22,948 nt of DNA, taken from positions 1 through 22,948 of the forward strand of contig NZ_WJFC01000214.1 in assembly GCF_009725235.1 (NCBI RefSeq), written 5' to 3'. Below, piece after piece: positions 8,305-15,209 of this stretch. Every line of letters begins with the position of its first letter. Within the stretch, counting starts at the first letter, position 1. The notes beneath the pieces are model-generated. The model searched no databases, had not been told where the DNA came from, and saw only the letters and a program-made list of their open reading frames with translations. Both the position numbers and the translations under genes were made by a program. Origin of the DNA: Scytonema sp. UIC 10036. GTDB lineage: Bacteria > Cyanobacteriota > Cyanobacteriia > Cyanobacteriales > Nostocaceae.

Positions 8305-8571
8305 TTGAGCAAAAACCAAAGGTGCTTGAATGTGAAAGCTATACGTTACAGTATGTTGTACAAAATGCCAGTCAGTAAAGGTTACGTTGGGTTTGTCCTT
8401 GGAAAGAGGCAAAGAACCGCAGGAATTTTGTGCGATCGCTGTACGGGCTTATTGAAGGAGACCTTACGTGATGTTGAAAAAAAGTTAGATTTCACTCTGA
8501 GAGCGTATTCTCACGGAAACATTTTTGTAGTAGCTGTCATGTCGCTTGATAGAGAAAAGTTTAACGCCTAA
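8305..8571 (+). CDS. Small hypothetical protein, 88 or 72 residues
   Basis: The open frame runs from a TTG at 8305. An internal ATG at 8353 would give 72 residues starting MLYKMPVSKGYVGFVLGKRQ. I do not recognise a family. The body is basic and mixed alpha/beta, with two cysteines close together (ILCDRCTGLL, about residues 41-50) and a hydrophobic strand IFVVAVMSL near the end. A CxxC pair can bind metal, but one pair alone is too little to infer a function. No ribosome binding site separates the two starts; the ATG is the more usual choice. It contains a HIP1 site and has compositional codon use like its neighbours, which supports a real gene. Confidence 0.5.
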   Translation: MSKNQRCLNVKAIRYSMLYKMPVSKGYVGFVLGKRQRTAGILCDRCTGLLKETLRDVEKKLDFTLRAYSHGNIFVVAVMSLDREKFNA

Positions 8572-9126
8572 ATCCCGTTTTTCTGATGGTGTGTGTTTGT
8601 GAACTAGAGAAAGTAACAACCAATTCTTAAATCTCTATTTCCAATTCTGAGATTTCGTGACATCCGTCCATAATAGGAAGCCATTCAGTTCGGTTATCCG
8701 GCTATTGGAGGAAGACCGGAAGGGGGGTTTTAGCGTCATCATAAATATATGAAAAATAATGTCAGAGTTTTCGTGCAACCAAAACGTTTTGTTTTATAAT
8801 TGAAAGATTTAACTCCACCACTTTACGTCCGGCAAAAACTGTCGTACCATAATGTAAGTAAAACTCATATCGACTTCATATTATATCCGTTGCCGCCAGC
8901 GCCTAAAAGACAAAAAATTCTTGATAATCGCGAGAATGCTTAAAAGCACTTCCGAAACGTGGACAAGATGGGGAACTTACTTTAAGGGATGACCGTCACC
9001 ACAAAATCTGTATATAACAGTTTGTTATTGGTAGTTTCCTGCATACGTAATAAGGAGTGCATAGCTCTTCCCCTTTTGTCTTTACTATTTATTAACTTTG
9101 TTTACGGAATAGAGGAAAACGCACCG
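8572..9126 (+). other. Long 5' region of the sigma factor gene
   Basis: Over 550 bases precede the sigma factor with no convincing gene. A short stem-loop is visible at 8689-8721, where TTCGGT pairs with ACCGGAA around GGAGGAAG. An in-frame open stretch from 8989 reads into the sigma gene but would add a hydrophobic 46-residue extension (discussed under the sigma gene). The region is likely promoter plus leader; I could not identify a -35/-10 pair with confidence. Confidence 0.5.
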
Positions 9127-10110
9127 ATGCCTACAGTTGATGCCCAAACCGAAAACCTAAACGCCAAATTCACGGCTGATATGGTGCGAACCTATCTGCG
9201 CGAGATTGGTCGTGTACCATTGTTAACCCGTGAGCAAGAGATTGTCTTCGGGAAGCAGGTACAACAAATGATGACGCTTGTAGAAGCAAAAGAAGCTTTA
9301 GAGAAAAAACTGCGTCACGAAGCCACATTACAAGAGTGGGCTGCTCATGTCCGCAAGTCAGAAGCTGAAGTTAAGCAAATTGTTCACCAAGGCAAACGGG
9401 CTAAGCAGAAGATGATAGAGGCGAATTTACGCCTAGTAGTTGCTATTGCTAAGAAATACCAGAAGCGGAACATGGAGTTTCTGGATTTGATCCAAGAAGG
9501 AACTCTAGGATTGGAGAGAGGCGTAGAGAAATTTGACCCAACACGGGGTTATAAGTTCTCAACTTACGCCTACTGGTGGATTCGCCAAGCGATCACAAGA
9601 GCGATCGCCCAACAAGGTCGTACTATTCGCTTACCCATCCACATTACCGAAAAACTCAACAAAATCAAGAAAGTGCAGAGGGAACTCGCACAGAAATTGG
9701 GAAGATCTCCTTCTCCTGCTGAAATTGCCAAAGAACTCGAATTAGAACCAGCGCAAATTCGAGAGTATTTAAACATGGCGCGTCAGCCTGTTTCTTTGGA
9801 TGTAAAAGTTGGCGACAACCAAGACACTGAATTACAGGAGATGCTCGAAGATGAAGGTCCATCACCAGAGTATTACACCACTCAGGAGTTCTTGCGCCAA
9901 GATTTGAACAATATGCTCGCAGAACTGACGCCTCAGCAGCGAGAAGTTCTAGCCCTGCGCTTTGGCTTAGTCGATGGGAACGAAATGTCTTTGGCAAAGG
10001 TTGGTGAACGCCTTAACCTCAGCCGGGAACGCGTTCGTCAGTTAGAGCATCAAGCTCTTGCTCACCTACGCCGCCGCCGCGCTAATGTCAAAGAGTATGT
10101 CGCTAGCTAG
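9127..10110 (+). CDS. Group 2 RNA polymerase sigma factor, SigB-like
   Basis: A sigma-70-family factor of 327 residues that redirects RNA polymerase to alternative promoters under stress or nutrient change. Region 1.2 is near the start (ADMVRTYLREIGRVPLL), then region 2 with the core-binding and -10 recognition segment (MIEANLRLVVAIAKKY to YAYWWIRQAITRAIAQQ), region 3 (RLPIHITEKLNKIKK) and region 4 ending in the helix-turn-helix SLAKVGERLNLSRERVRQLE. The lack of a long N-terminal region 1.1 places it in group 2, and its opening MPTVDAQTEN resembles SigB-type factors. The start is the ATG at 9127, preceded by AGAGGA with a 10-base gap. An upstream in-frame ATG at 8989 would add 46 residues rich in leucine, isoleucine and phenylalanine, which do not belong to a sigma factor. 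An intrinsic terminator lies 220 bp past the stop. Confidence 0.93.
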   Translation: MPTVDAQTENLNAKFTADMVRTYLREIGRVPLLTREQEIVFGKQVQQMMTLVEAKEALEKKLRHEATLQEWAAHVRKSEAEVKQIVHQGKRAKQKMIEANLRLVVAIAKKYQKRNMEFLDLIQEGTLGLERGVEKFDPTRGYKFSTYAYWWIRQAITRAIAQQGRTIRLPIHITEKLNKIKKVQRELAQKLGRSPSPAEIAKELELEPAQIREYLNMARQPVSLDVKVGDNQDTELQEMLEDEGPSPEYYTTQEFLRQDLNNMLAELTPQQREVLALRFGLVDGNEMSLAKVGERLNLSRERVRQLEHQALAHLRRRRANVKEYVAS

Positions 10111-10160
10111 TATTTGACCGCATTAATTTTGAGGGGCAATTGAAACTTAAGACCACCTCG

Positions 10161-10204
10161 TTCCCAGGCTCCGCCTGGGAATGCCTTAAGAGAGGCTCCG
10201 CCTC
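10161..10204. repeat. GC-rich palindromic repeat pair
   Basis: Two adjacent near-palindromes: TTCCCAGGCTCCGCCTGGGAA at 10161-10181 and GAGGCTCCGCCTC at 10192-10204. They share the core GGCTCCGCC. They resemble a small palindrome common between genes in cyanobacterial genomes. They follow the sigma factor and might stabilise or end its transcript. Confidence 0.7.
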
Positions 10205-10218
10205 CTCATTTATAGGTC

Positions 10219-10305
10219 AATACTGCAAGGGCTGAGAATATTAGAAACCCAACAAATGCTTGTAAATGTTGGGTTTCGTTCCTCAACCCAACCTACGTAT
10301 TTTCG
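10219..10305 (+). repeat. Dispersed hairpin repeat, family 1, copy B
   Basis: It starts AATACTGCAAGGG, as does the copy at 20148. It holds a perfect 10-bp hairpin AAACCCAACA (10245-10254) with TGTTGGGTTT (10267-10276) and ends with the 41-bp block shared with 630-670. Confidence 0.85.
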
Positions 10306-10332
10306 TATTTTTAGCCATCATGCATTAGTACT

Positions 10333-10360
10333 ATGCCTCCTGAATCAGGAGGCATTTTTT
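10333..10360 (+). terminator. Intrinsic terminator after the sigma factor region
   Basis: A perfect 11-bp stem, ATGCCTCCTGA and TCAGGAGGCAT around a single A, is followed directly by a run of six T (10355-10360). This is a textbook Rho-independent terminator for plus-strand transcription. The nearest plus-strand gene is the sigma factor, which ends 222 bp upstream, with two repeats between. Confidence 0.85.
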
Positions 10361-10460
10361 ATTCATAATTATTTGGATAAATCTTCAATTTTAGACTTTA
10401 CAAATTCTGCTTTATATGTTTAGTTGTAGGAAAATACGCCCTATAGCCTTTCTCAGTCTA

Positions 10461-10528
10461 ATGAGGTACACCCCCCTCTGTCCCCCCTTAGTAAGGGGGG
10501 ACAGAGGGGGGTAATTTTTGTACCTCAC
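10461..10528. repeat. 68-bp palindromic element flanked by TA
   Basis: The arms start ATGAGGTACA and end TGTACCTCAC, whose complement is GTGAGGTACA. Inside, CCCCCCTCTGTCCCCCCTTA pairs perfectly with TAAGGGGGGACAGAGGGGGG. TA lies on both sides (10459-10460 and 10529-10530), as expected of a non-autonomous element moved by an IS630/Tc1-type transposase. The right arm has extra bases (AATTTTT) relative to the left. It directly abuts the IS630-family element. Confidence 0.7.
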
Positions 10529-10601
10529 TAGTAGAAGATAATTGCCAAAAACCGGATAAAATAACAAAGATTGCCGACTAAAATACTGGAAAGGGGGCGC
10601 A

Positions 10602-11105
10602 ATGGAACGGCAAAGGTATACGGTGCGGTTAAGTAGGGAAGAGCGGCAGGAATTAGAAGCGATCGTGAAGAAAGGGAAAGGAGGTGCCCATAAAATTCGC
10701 AATGCCCAGATACTTTTACATAGCGATGAGAATGGTGAGCCTCTGACGGTGGAAGCGATCGCTAAACTCCTGCATTGCAATAAAGATACAGTGTGCGAGG
10801 CACGCAAACGCCTAGTCGAGCGCGGTTTTGCGGCGGCTCTTGAGCGCAAAAAGCGTGAAAATCCGGCGATTCCAAGGTTATTTGATGGTGAAGCGGAGGC
10901 CTGGTTGATTGCGCTGGCATGCAGTAGTCCGCCGGAGGGTCGTGGTAGGTGGACATTGCAGATGCTAGCCGACCGCGTAGTGGAACTAAAGATTGTGCCT
11001 CATTGTACAGCCAATACGGTGCATGAGGTGCTAAAAAAAACGAACTTAAACCCCATTTGCGAGAATGCTGGGTCATCCCGCCAGAGCAGGATGCTGAGTT
11101 CGTAG
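10602..11105 (+). CDS. IS630-family transposase, upstream frame (ORF A)
   Basis: A 167-residue frame encoding the N-terminal, DNA-binding half of the transposase. Residues 1-80 contain a helix-turn-helix-like part (TVEAIAKLLHCNKDTVCEARKRL) that should bind the element's ends; a linker follows that suits the family. It stays in the correct frame until the A8 run at 11033-11040, after which the last 24 or so residues (from about TNLNPICENA) are off-family and end at an early stop. Reading on in the -1 frame after the run restores the family sequence KKNELKPHLRECWVIPPEQ and joins ORF B. The starting ATG at 10602 follows AAAGGGGG by a few bases. ORF A alone would lack the catalytic core and might act as a regulator. 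Confidence 0.85.
   Translation: MERQRYTVRLSREERQELEAIVKKGKGGAHKIRNAQILLHSDENGEPLTVEAIAKLLHCNKDTVCEARKRLVERGFAAALERKKRENPAIPRLFDGEAEAWLIALACSSPPEGRGRWTLQMLADRVVELKIVPHCTANTVHEVLKKTNLNPICENAGSSRQSRMLSS
11033..11040 (+). other. Probable -1 ribosomal frameshift site (A8)
   Basis: Eight consecutive A follow CT in the codons CTA AAA AAA ACG. Slipping back one base gives CTA AAA AAA AAC GAA, which continues as N-E-L-K-P-H-L-R and enters ORF B. The heptamer A-AAA-AAA is a classical slippery sequence for -1 frameshifting, and programmed frameshifting is known in IS630-family elements. A sequencing error or simple decay cannot be excluded. Confidence 0.7.
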
Positions 11106-11737
11106 CCGCAATGGAAGACGTTTTGGAGGTATATCACCGTCCTTACGATGCCGATTTTCCGGTGGTTTGCATGGACGAACAACCAGTACAACTGGTAAAG
11201 GAAACACGCACACCACTGCCAATGGAACCGGGACAACCTCAACGATACGACTCCGAATACGAACGCAACAGTACCGCTAGCATCTTCATGTTCTGTGAAC
11301 CAAAAGCAGGAATTCGCAACGTTTCGGCTCATGAACAACGCACCATGACCGACTGGGCCGAGCAGATAAAACATCTCCTCGACGTGCAATACCCAAATGC
11401 CAAAAAGGTTGTACTGGTATGTGATAACCTTAATACCCACAAACCCGCCGCTCTTTACAAAACTTTCTTACCAGAAGAAGCAAGACGCCTCCTCAATCGT
11501 CTCGAAATCCACTACACCCCAAAACATGGCTCTTGGCTCAATATTGCCGAAATCGAACTTGCCACTCTGACACGCCAGTGTCTCGACCGCCGTATCCCCG
11601 ATCTTCCTACCCTCCAAGCTGAACTCAACGCATGGAACATACAACGCAATAACCTTCACTCCACTATCAATTGGCACTTCACTACCACTGAAGCCAGAAT
11701 CAAACTCAAACGCTTGTATCCGGTTATTGATGATTAA
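11057..11737 (+). CDS. IS630-family transposase, catalytic frame (ORF B)
   Basis: The downstream frame holds the DDE catalytic domain. The three acidic residues are visible: Asp in VVCMDEQPVQLV, Asp in VVLVCDNLNTHK and Glu in NIAEIELATL, the family's usual triad. The TPKHGSWLNIAEIE block just before the third residue is an IS630 signature. The frame begins with a TTG at 11057, but functional translation more likely enters it by -1 frameshift at 11033-11040, giving a fused protein of about 378 residues. The last codons (LYPVIDD) lie in the right terminal inverted repeat. The catalytic residues are intact, so the element could still be active if frameshifting occurs. Confidence 0.88.
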   Translation: MRECWVIPPEQDAEFVAAMEDVLEVYHRPYDADFPVVCMDEQPVQLVKETRTPLPMEPGQPQRYDSEYERNSTASIFMFCEPKAGIRNVSAHEQRTMTDWAEQIKHLLDVQYPNAKKVVLVCDNLNTHKPAALYKTFLPEEARRLLNRLEIHYTPKHGSWLNIAEIELATLTRQCLDRRIPDLPTLQAELNAWNIQRNNLHSTINWHFTTTEARIKLKRLYPVIDD

Positions 11738-11744
11738 GAACTAC

Positions 11745-12160
11745 TAGGTTGAAATTTGCTATAGTCTTTTTCCGATCTAAAACTAACCATTCTATTTTGG
11801 TGGGCTTTAGCTCTACATACTTATATTTGAGTTAATCAATATAGAACTAATAAGGAATGGAGAAAAAAAATTTGAAAACTTCCTAGTTCTTTCCGGAATG
11901 AACAAATTTGCTGTTGTAGCTTTCTCTTGTCCAGAACACGCTACCAAATACAGTCTACGACAATAGTAGTAGGAGCAGCTAAAAATAGATACTTCAACAT
12001 TAACAATCTAAAATAAGTCGTATTTCTCTTCTTTAATAGAGGATTTTTCTTAGAAATACAAATCAAACTATTGACGGAGACAAACACATTAGAACTCAAG
12101 TAGGTTGGATATAAGTCACACAATTTAAGGTTCAATTGTAAACTTTAGCAGGCAAGTAGA
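11745..12160. other. Gene-free stretch between the IS and the secreted protein
   Basis: About 415 bases with no convincing gene. At 11799-11820 it has GGTGGGCTTTAGCTCTACAT, a fragment of repeat family 2. The rest is AT-rich and should include the promoter of the gene at 12161; no boxes were identified. Confidence 0.5.
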
Positions 12161-12751
12161 GTGCCTAAAAATATGAAACAGCACTTTGTTTTACGTCAGT
12201 TGGGATTTCCCCTTGTTGGCTTAATTTTTACACTTGGCACTTTCGCCAGTCAAACTCAAGCAGTATTTAGTAACGAGCTTACAGCAGTTAAGGTAACAAA
12301 TAATTTGCAAAAAGTCAATGATTCCGGTACACCAAGCGTCAAGTCTCAAAGATTGGTAAAAAATTCTACATCTGCGGTAAGTAGTGTAAGAGTTCCTCAA
12401 AAAGATGGTATTTACCTATATGGTGAATCATCAAAACCAAGTCAGCTTGGACAAGGTTATATTGTGTTTGAAAAGCAGCAGGGTAAAGTGTTGGGCGCTT
12501 TATATATGCCTCACTCAGAATTTAGTTGCTTTAACGGTACTCTTGACTCAAGAGGTGAGTTGGCAATGAGTGTGACTGCTTATCCTGGTGACAAAAGTCC
12601 GGCTCAAATAGCTACTAGCAGTAGCGTACCTAGTCTCATGGGTGATGAGGCTACCACTTACGACCACTCAGTTGCACTGCAACAATATCATCCATTGAAT
12701 GCAAGCGCAAATGATCGCCGGATTTTGCAAATGTGTAAAAATCAATTATGA
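12161..12751 (+). CDS. Secreted hypothetical protein
   Basis: A 196-residue protein with a signal peptide: basic start (KQHFVLRQ), hydrophobic core (LVGLIFTLGTFA) and a likely cleavage after SQTQA at about residue 34. The mature part has a serine/threonine-rich linker (about 50-80), then a compact region (about 82-150) with DGIYLYGESSKPSQLGQGYIVFEKQQGKVLGALYMPHSEFSCFNG split by turns, which looks beta-rich. Two cysteines are present, in SCFNG and near the end (MCKNQL). I recognise the general pattern as a conserved cyanobacterial protein but know of no function. The GTG at 12161 has AGG 8 bases upstream; an ATG at 12173 would remove four residues and is also possible. It converges on cobO with 31 bp between stop codons. 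Confidence 0.72.
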   Translation: MPKNMKQHFVLRQLGFPLVGLIFTLGTFASQTQAVFSNELTAVKVTNNLQKVNDSGTPSVKSQRLVKNSTSAVSSVRVPQKDGIYLYGESSKPSQLGQGYIVFEKQQGKVLGALYMPHSEFSCFNGTLDSRGELAMSVTAYPGDKSPAQIATSSSVPSLMGDEATTYDHSVALQQYHPLNASANDRRILQMCKNQL

Positions 12752-12784
12752 ATTCTGGAAAATTCCCGTTCGGAATTCATAATT
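12744..12784. terminator. Shared hairpin between convergent genes
   Basis: AATTATGAATTC (12744-12755) is the exact complement of GAATTCATAATT (12773-12784). The stem includes the stop codon of the secreted protein on one side and reaches the stop codon of cobO on the other. It could separate both transcripts, although it is AT-rich and has no long T run. Confidence 0.5.
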
Positions 12785-13445
12785 AATACTCAATTCCAGG
12801 CTGTGCTTTAATACCTCTATCCCGAAAAGGGTGTTTGACTAATGTCATTTCTGTAACTAGATCGGCTCGTTCAATTAATGCTTGCGACGCACCTCTACCT
12901 GTCAGAATAATGTGGGTGTTGTATGGCTTTTGTTCTAATCCTGTCAAAACCTCTTCAGTTTTTAAGTAACCTAGTTTTAAAGCAATATTGATTTCATCCA
13001 ACAAGATTAACTTATAATTTGGGTTGCAAATGTATTCTAATGCTTTTTGCCAAGCCGCAGCTGCTTTTTCAATGTCGCGATCGCGGTCTTGAGTCTCCCA
13101 AGTAAAGCCTTCCCCTAAAGCATGAAATTCTAACAAGTCTCCCTGCCAAATGCCGAGCACGTTTTTCTCAGCCGGTTCCCAAGCTCCTTTGATAAATTGA
13201 ATAATCGCCACTTTATAACCGTGACCGAGCGATCGCAACACCATGCCAAGCGCAGCTGTTGTTTTGCCCTTGCCATTCCCGGTGTGAACAATAATCAACC
13301 CTTTTTCGGTTGACGCTTGAGCAACTCTCTGTTCTTGAATTTCTTTACGTCGCTGCATCTTTTTGCGATACTGCTCTGGTGTTAGGGAAGAATTTTCTCC
13401 TACAGAAACAGCACTGGTTGTTTCCCAAGTTTCATTAATTGGCAT
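12783..13445 (-). CDS. cobO: Corrinoid adenosyltransferase CobO
   Basis: A 220-residue enzyme of the CobA/CobO/BtuR family, which transfers the adenosyl group of ATP to the cobalt of cob(I)yrinic acid a,c-diamide in cobalamin synthesis or corrinoid salvage, in the cytosol. The ATP-binding P-loop is HTGNGKGKTTAALG (54-67, with Lys61), Walker B is LILLDEI (about 146-152), and the family tail KHPFRDRGIKAQPGIEY ends the protein. The first 45 residues are polar and helical (EQYRKKMQRRKEIQEQR), as is common in bacterial CobO. The length fits the family (about 200). The ATG at 13445 is the clear start. It lies 60 bp after the DUF4336 gene on the same strand, so the two may be co-transcribed. Confidence 0.95.
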   Translation of the reverse strand: MPINETWETTSAVSVGENSSLTPEQYRKKMQRRKEIQEQRVAQASTEKGLIIVHTGNGKGKTTAALGMVLRSLGHGYKVAIIQFIKGAWEPAEKNVLGIWQGDLLEFHALGEGFTWETQDRDRDIEKAAAAWQKALEYICNPNYKLILLDEINIALKLGYLKTEEVLTGLEQKPYNTHIILTGRGASQALIERADLVTEMTLVKHPFRDRGIKAQPGIEY

Positions 13446-13505
13446 GGCGATTGTCTTGAGATTGTCATTATATTTTATCGAAAGGATGGGAATATTGCGG
13501 CTGAA

Positions 13506-14693
13506 TTACAAATTTTCCTTTGCTGGTTTGGCAATACCACTACGGACTAGATTAGCTTCAAGTTCCTTAATAAATCTCAAATCTTTTTCTGGTAAAGACT
13601 GATTTCCTCCCATAGAGGGTTGTTTTTCTAGAAACGCAAATGCTCGGCGAAATTGCTCCGGACTGGCTTCGATTGGCGAGTCAAAATGACAAGAAATTAT
13701 CCTTTGAATATCCCAAGTGGCAACTTTATCAGCCCAATGGAGAACTTGTTTTGGTGCTTGGGGAAGAATCAGGGTTTGTAGAATTGGTGCTACAAAGGGA
13801 CGCCCCTCATCTCGTAAGGCATCAAAGGAATACTTCCAGTTCTGTTGCCATTCAAAGGGAAAAAAACCAAAGTATGCCTTTGGCGATCGATCCGGTGCTT
13901 TAAAAGCATCGCGTACCATCTTCCCCCATTCCAACATTTTCAACTCGCTGGGGCGGAAGTAAATCGCGAACAATGAAATGCGTTGCCATCCCTTACGACG
14001 GTTTGTTTCGTTGTTATCAATCGATTCAAGAGCGCTGTCTTTGGCATGAAATAGCAGGGGATATGGATCTAATTGGACAATGGCGGGTGGATCTTCTGGC
14101 ACTGAGAGTATAGTATCAGTCAAAAGTAGAGTATGCGATCGCTTGTGAAACAGAGCAACTTCTACGAAAGAACCCCTTCCCAAGTTGATGTCCAACACAG
14201 CACAATCAAAGTCATCAGCAAAGGGAAGTTGACTGCTGTTCTCTGGAATGATTTTGGTTCCTTTGGAAGGAAAGCCAAGCCAACTCAAAGGCAGGTTTAT
14301 CGGGAAGCTCCACTGATGCGGCGCAACAAATACCTGGGCTTGAGGAAAGCGGCGAGCAAAGGGACCAACAAAAACTTTATGCTCCAGACCAGAACTGGTT
14401 GGCAAGATGATATAATTGACTTCACCGTGCTTTGCCACTATTTCCTTTACCAAACGGATACACTCAGGAGTAGGGGCAACGGGGGCGTAAATGAGAAGAC
14501 CGCCTGCAGATAGCTTTACAACAGTCATGCGGATCGGTACAACAGTGTAGAGGATGCCCTGAACTTGCTCGAATGTCCAGATAGTTCCCTCAACGACTTC
14601 CCTACAAAGTGTGCGCCTCCTACCATAGGGGTAAAGTGGTACAACTGGCCAAAACGGCCAAGACCAATCTTTCGGTTTGGGTAAGGAATCCAT
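13506..14693 (-). CDS. DUF4336 domain protein
   Basis: A 395-residue protein of the DUF4336 family, related in fold to metallo-beta-lactamases. The N-terminal part has a conserved aromatic stretch (WSWPFWPVVPLYPYGRRRT, about residues 10-28), then a beta-rich domain with VPIRMTVVKLSAGGLLIYAPVAPTPE split over strands (about 51-76) and a YIILPTSSGLEHKVFVGPFA segment (about 94-113). The usual HxHxDH zinc motif of true beta-lactamases is absent; single histidines occur (EHKVF, PHQWSF), so catalysis is uncertain. No signal peptide is visible. The start at 14693 (MDSLPKPKD) fits the conserved beginning. It precedes cobO by 60 bp, but I know of no link to cobalamin. Confidence 0.85.
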   Translation of the reverse strand: MDSLPKPKDWSWPFWPVVPLYPYGRRRTLCREVVEGTIWTFEQVQGILYTVVPIRMTVVKLSAGGLLIYAPVAPTPECIRLVKEIVAKHGEVNYIILPTSSGLEHKVFVGPFARRFPQAQVFVAPHQWSFPINLPLSWLGFPSKGTKIIPENSSQLPFADDFDCAVLDINLGRGSFVEVALFHKRSHTLLLTDTILSVPEDPPAIVQLDPYPLLFHAKDSALESIDNNETNRRKGWQRISLFAIYFRPSELKMLEWGKMVRDAFKAPDRSPKAYFGFFPFEWQQNWKYSFDALRDEGRPFVAPILQTLILPQAPKQVLHWADKVATWDIQRIISCHFDSPIEASPEQFRRAFAFLEKQPSMGGNQSLPEKDLRFIKELEANLVRSGIAKPAKENL

Positions 14694-14779
14694 TTCTCGG
14701 TAGGTTATTCTTATAACAAATGTTCAATCGGATATGATATAGCTCGGCTTTTACTTAATATTACATAAGATCGCCTAGA

Positions 14780-15049
14780 TTATATTTGTGCGGCGCTCAC
14801 CCGATCGCGCCCTGAAATTGGGTAGACTTTTAAGTCACGAGATTCAGCAGTATCGCGAATCAACGCTGTTCTAGAGCCAATGTAGCTGTACAATGCACAG
14901 ACTTCTTCTCCACTCAACAAAATCTTGCTAGCAATTTGTTGCAGGAGCAGCTTGATTAAGGCAGTATCCGTAAGAGTAAGCAGCTCGCTACTTGGAGTAT
15001 CTTCAATTACAGACCAAGCCAAACGCAACATTGAAGAGTTGATATGCAT
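14780..15049 (-). CDS. Small hypothetical protein divergent from the phytochrome gene
   Basis: An 89-residue protein, mostly alpha-helical and leucine-rich (LLTLTDTALIKLLLQQIASKILLSGEEVCALYSYIG, shown by pieces at about residues 24-57), with a charged C-terminal tail (SRDLKVYPISGRD). There is no signal peptide. I recall similar short proteins annotated as hypothetical in Nostocales, but no function. It is divergent from the phytochrome gene with 160 bp between the starts, a region with repeated AT-rich motifs and a dyad, so the two may share control. The ATG at 15049 is the first in the frame; an internal Met at residue 7 is an alternative. A role in light signalling is inference from position only. 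Confidence 0.68.
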   Translation of the reverse strand: MHINSSMLRLAWSVIEDTPSSELLTLTDTALIKLLLQQIASKILLSGEEVCALYSYIGSRTALIRDTAESRDLKVYPISGRDRVSAAQI

Positions 15050-15083
15050 CGCTTTATTCCTGTATTCTAAAAAAATTCATATT

Positions 15084-15183
15084 TTCTTTAGATTTTCTTA
15101 ATTAAGATCCTACCATTACTGTCTCTACTAAAAATAATTTAATATTTTCTTTAGATTATCTCAATCATCTTAACTAATCTAAA
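15084..15183. promoter_or_regulatory. Candidate regulatory region with AT-rich motif and dyad
   Basis: TTCTTTAGATTTTCTTAAT occurs at 15084-15102, and the variant TTCTTTAGATTATCTCAAT at 15147-15165. Part of the first is in a perfect 12-bp palindrome TCTTAATTAAGA (15096-15107). The second starts a dyad: TTTAGATTA at 15150-15158 and its exact complement TAATCTAAA at 15175-15183. The motif TTTAGATTTTCTTAATAG recurs at 19487-19504, and TTTAAATTTTCTTAATAG at 18166-18183, both upstream of genes in the same cluster. Binding by a regulator is inference. Confidence 0.5.
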
Positions 15184-15209
15184 TATTTTGTAGTACGAAT
15201 GAGAGTTCA

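Larger units (their letters stand above)
10531..11744 (+). mobile_element. Complete IS630-family insertion sequence
   Basis: About 1,214 bp, typical IS630 length. The two ends are inverted repeats: 10531-10561 and the complement of 11714-11744 match at 22 of 31 positions, with the block ACCGGATA identical in both. TA flanks the ends at 10529-10530 and 11745-11746, matching the TA target duplication of this family. The right inverted repeat overlaps the last codons of the transposase. The transposase is split into two overlapping frames at an A8 run. The left flank is the palindrome at 10461-10528. Confidence 0.88.

Noticed and set aside
8989..9126. Longer start for the sigma factor, giving 373 residues
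   Set aside because: The added 46 residues are hydrophobic and unlike any sigma factor N-terminus. The purine-rich bases before the ATG at 8989 are too close to it, while the ATG at 9127 has AGAGGA at a better distance and begins like SigB-type factors.
10412..10849. Minus-strand frame of 145 codons across the palindrome and the IS start
   Set aside because: It crosses the palindrome, the IS end and the transposase start, so it is a chance frame.
15183..15209. Upstream extension of the phytochrome that would contain a cysteine
   Set aside because: The frame upstream has a Cys codon at 15189 but no ATG, GTG or TTG before the stop at 15180. Also, this Cys would be too far from GSIQPHG to match the bacteriophytochrome biliverdin Cys, whose aligned position is Tyr3.
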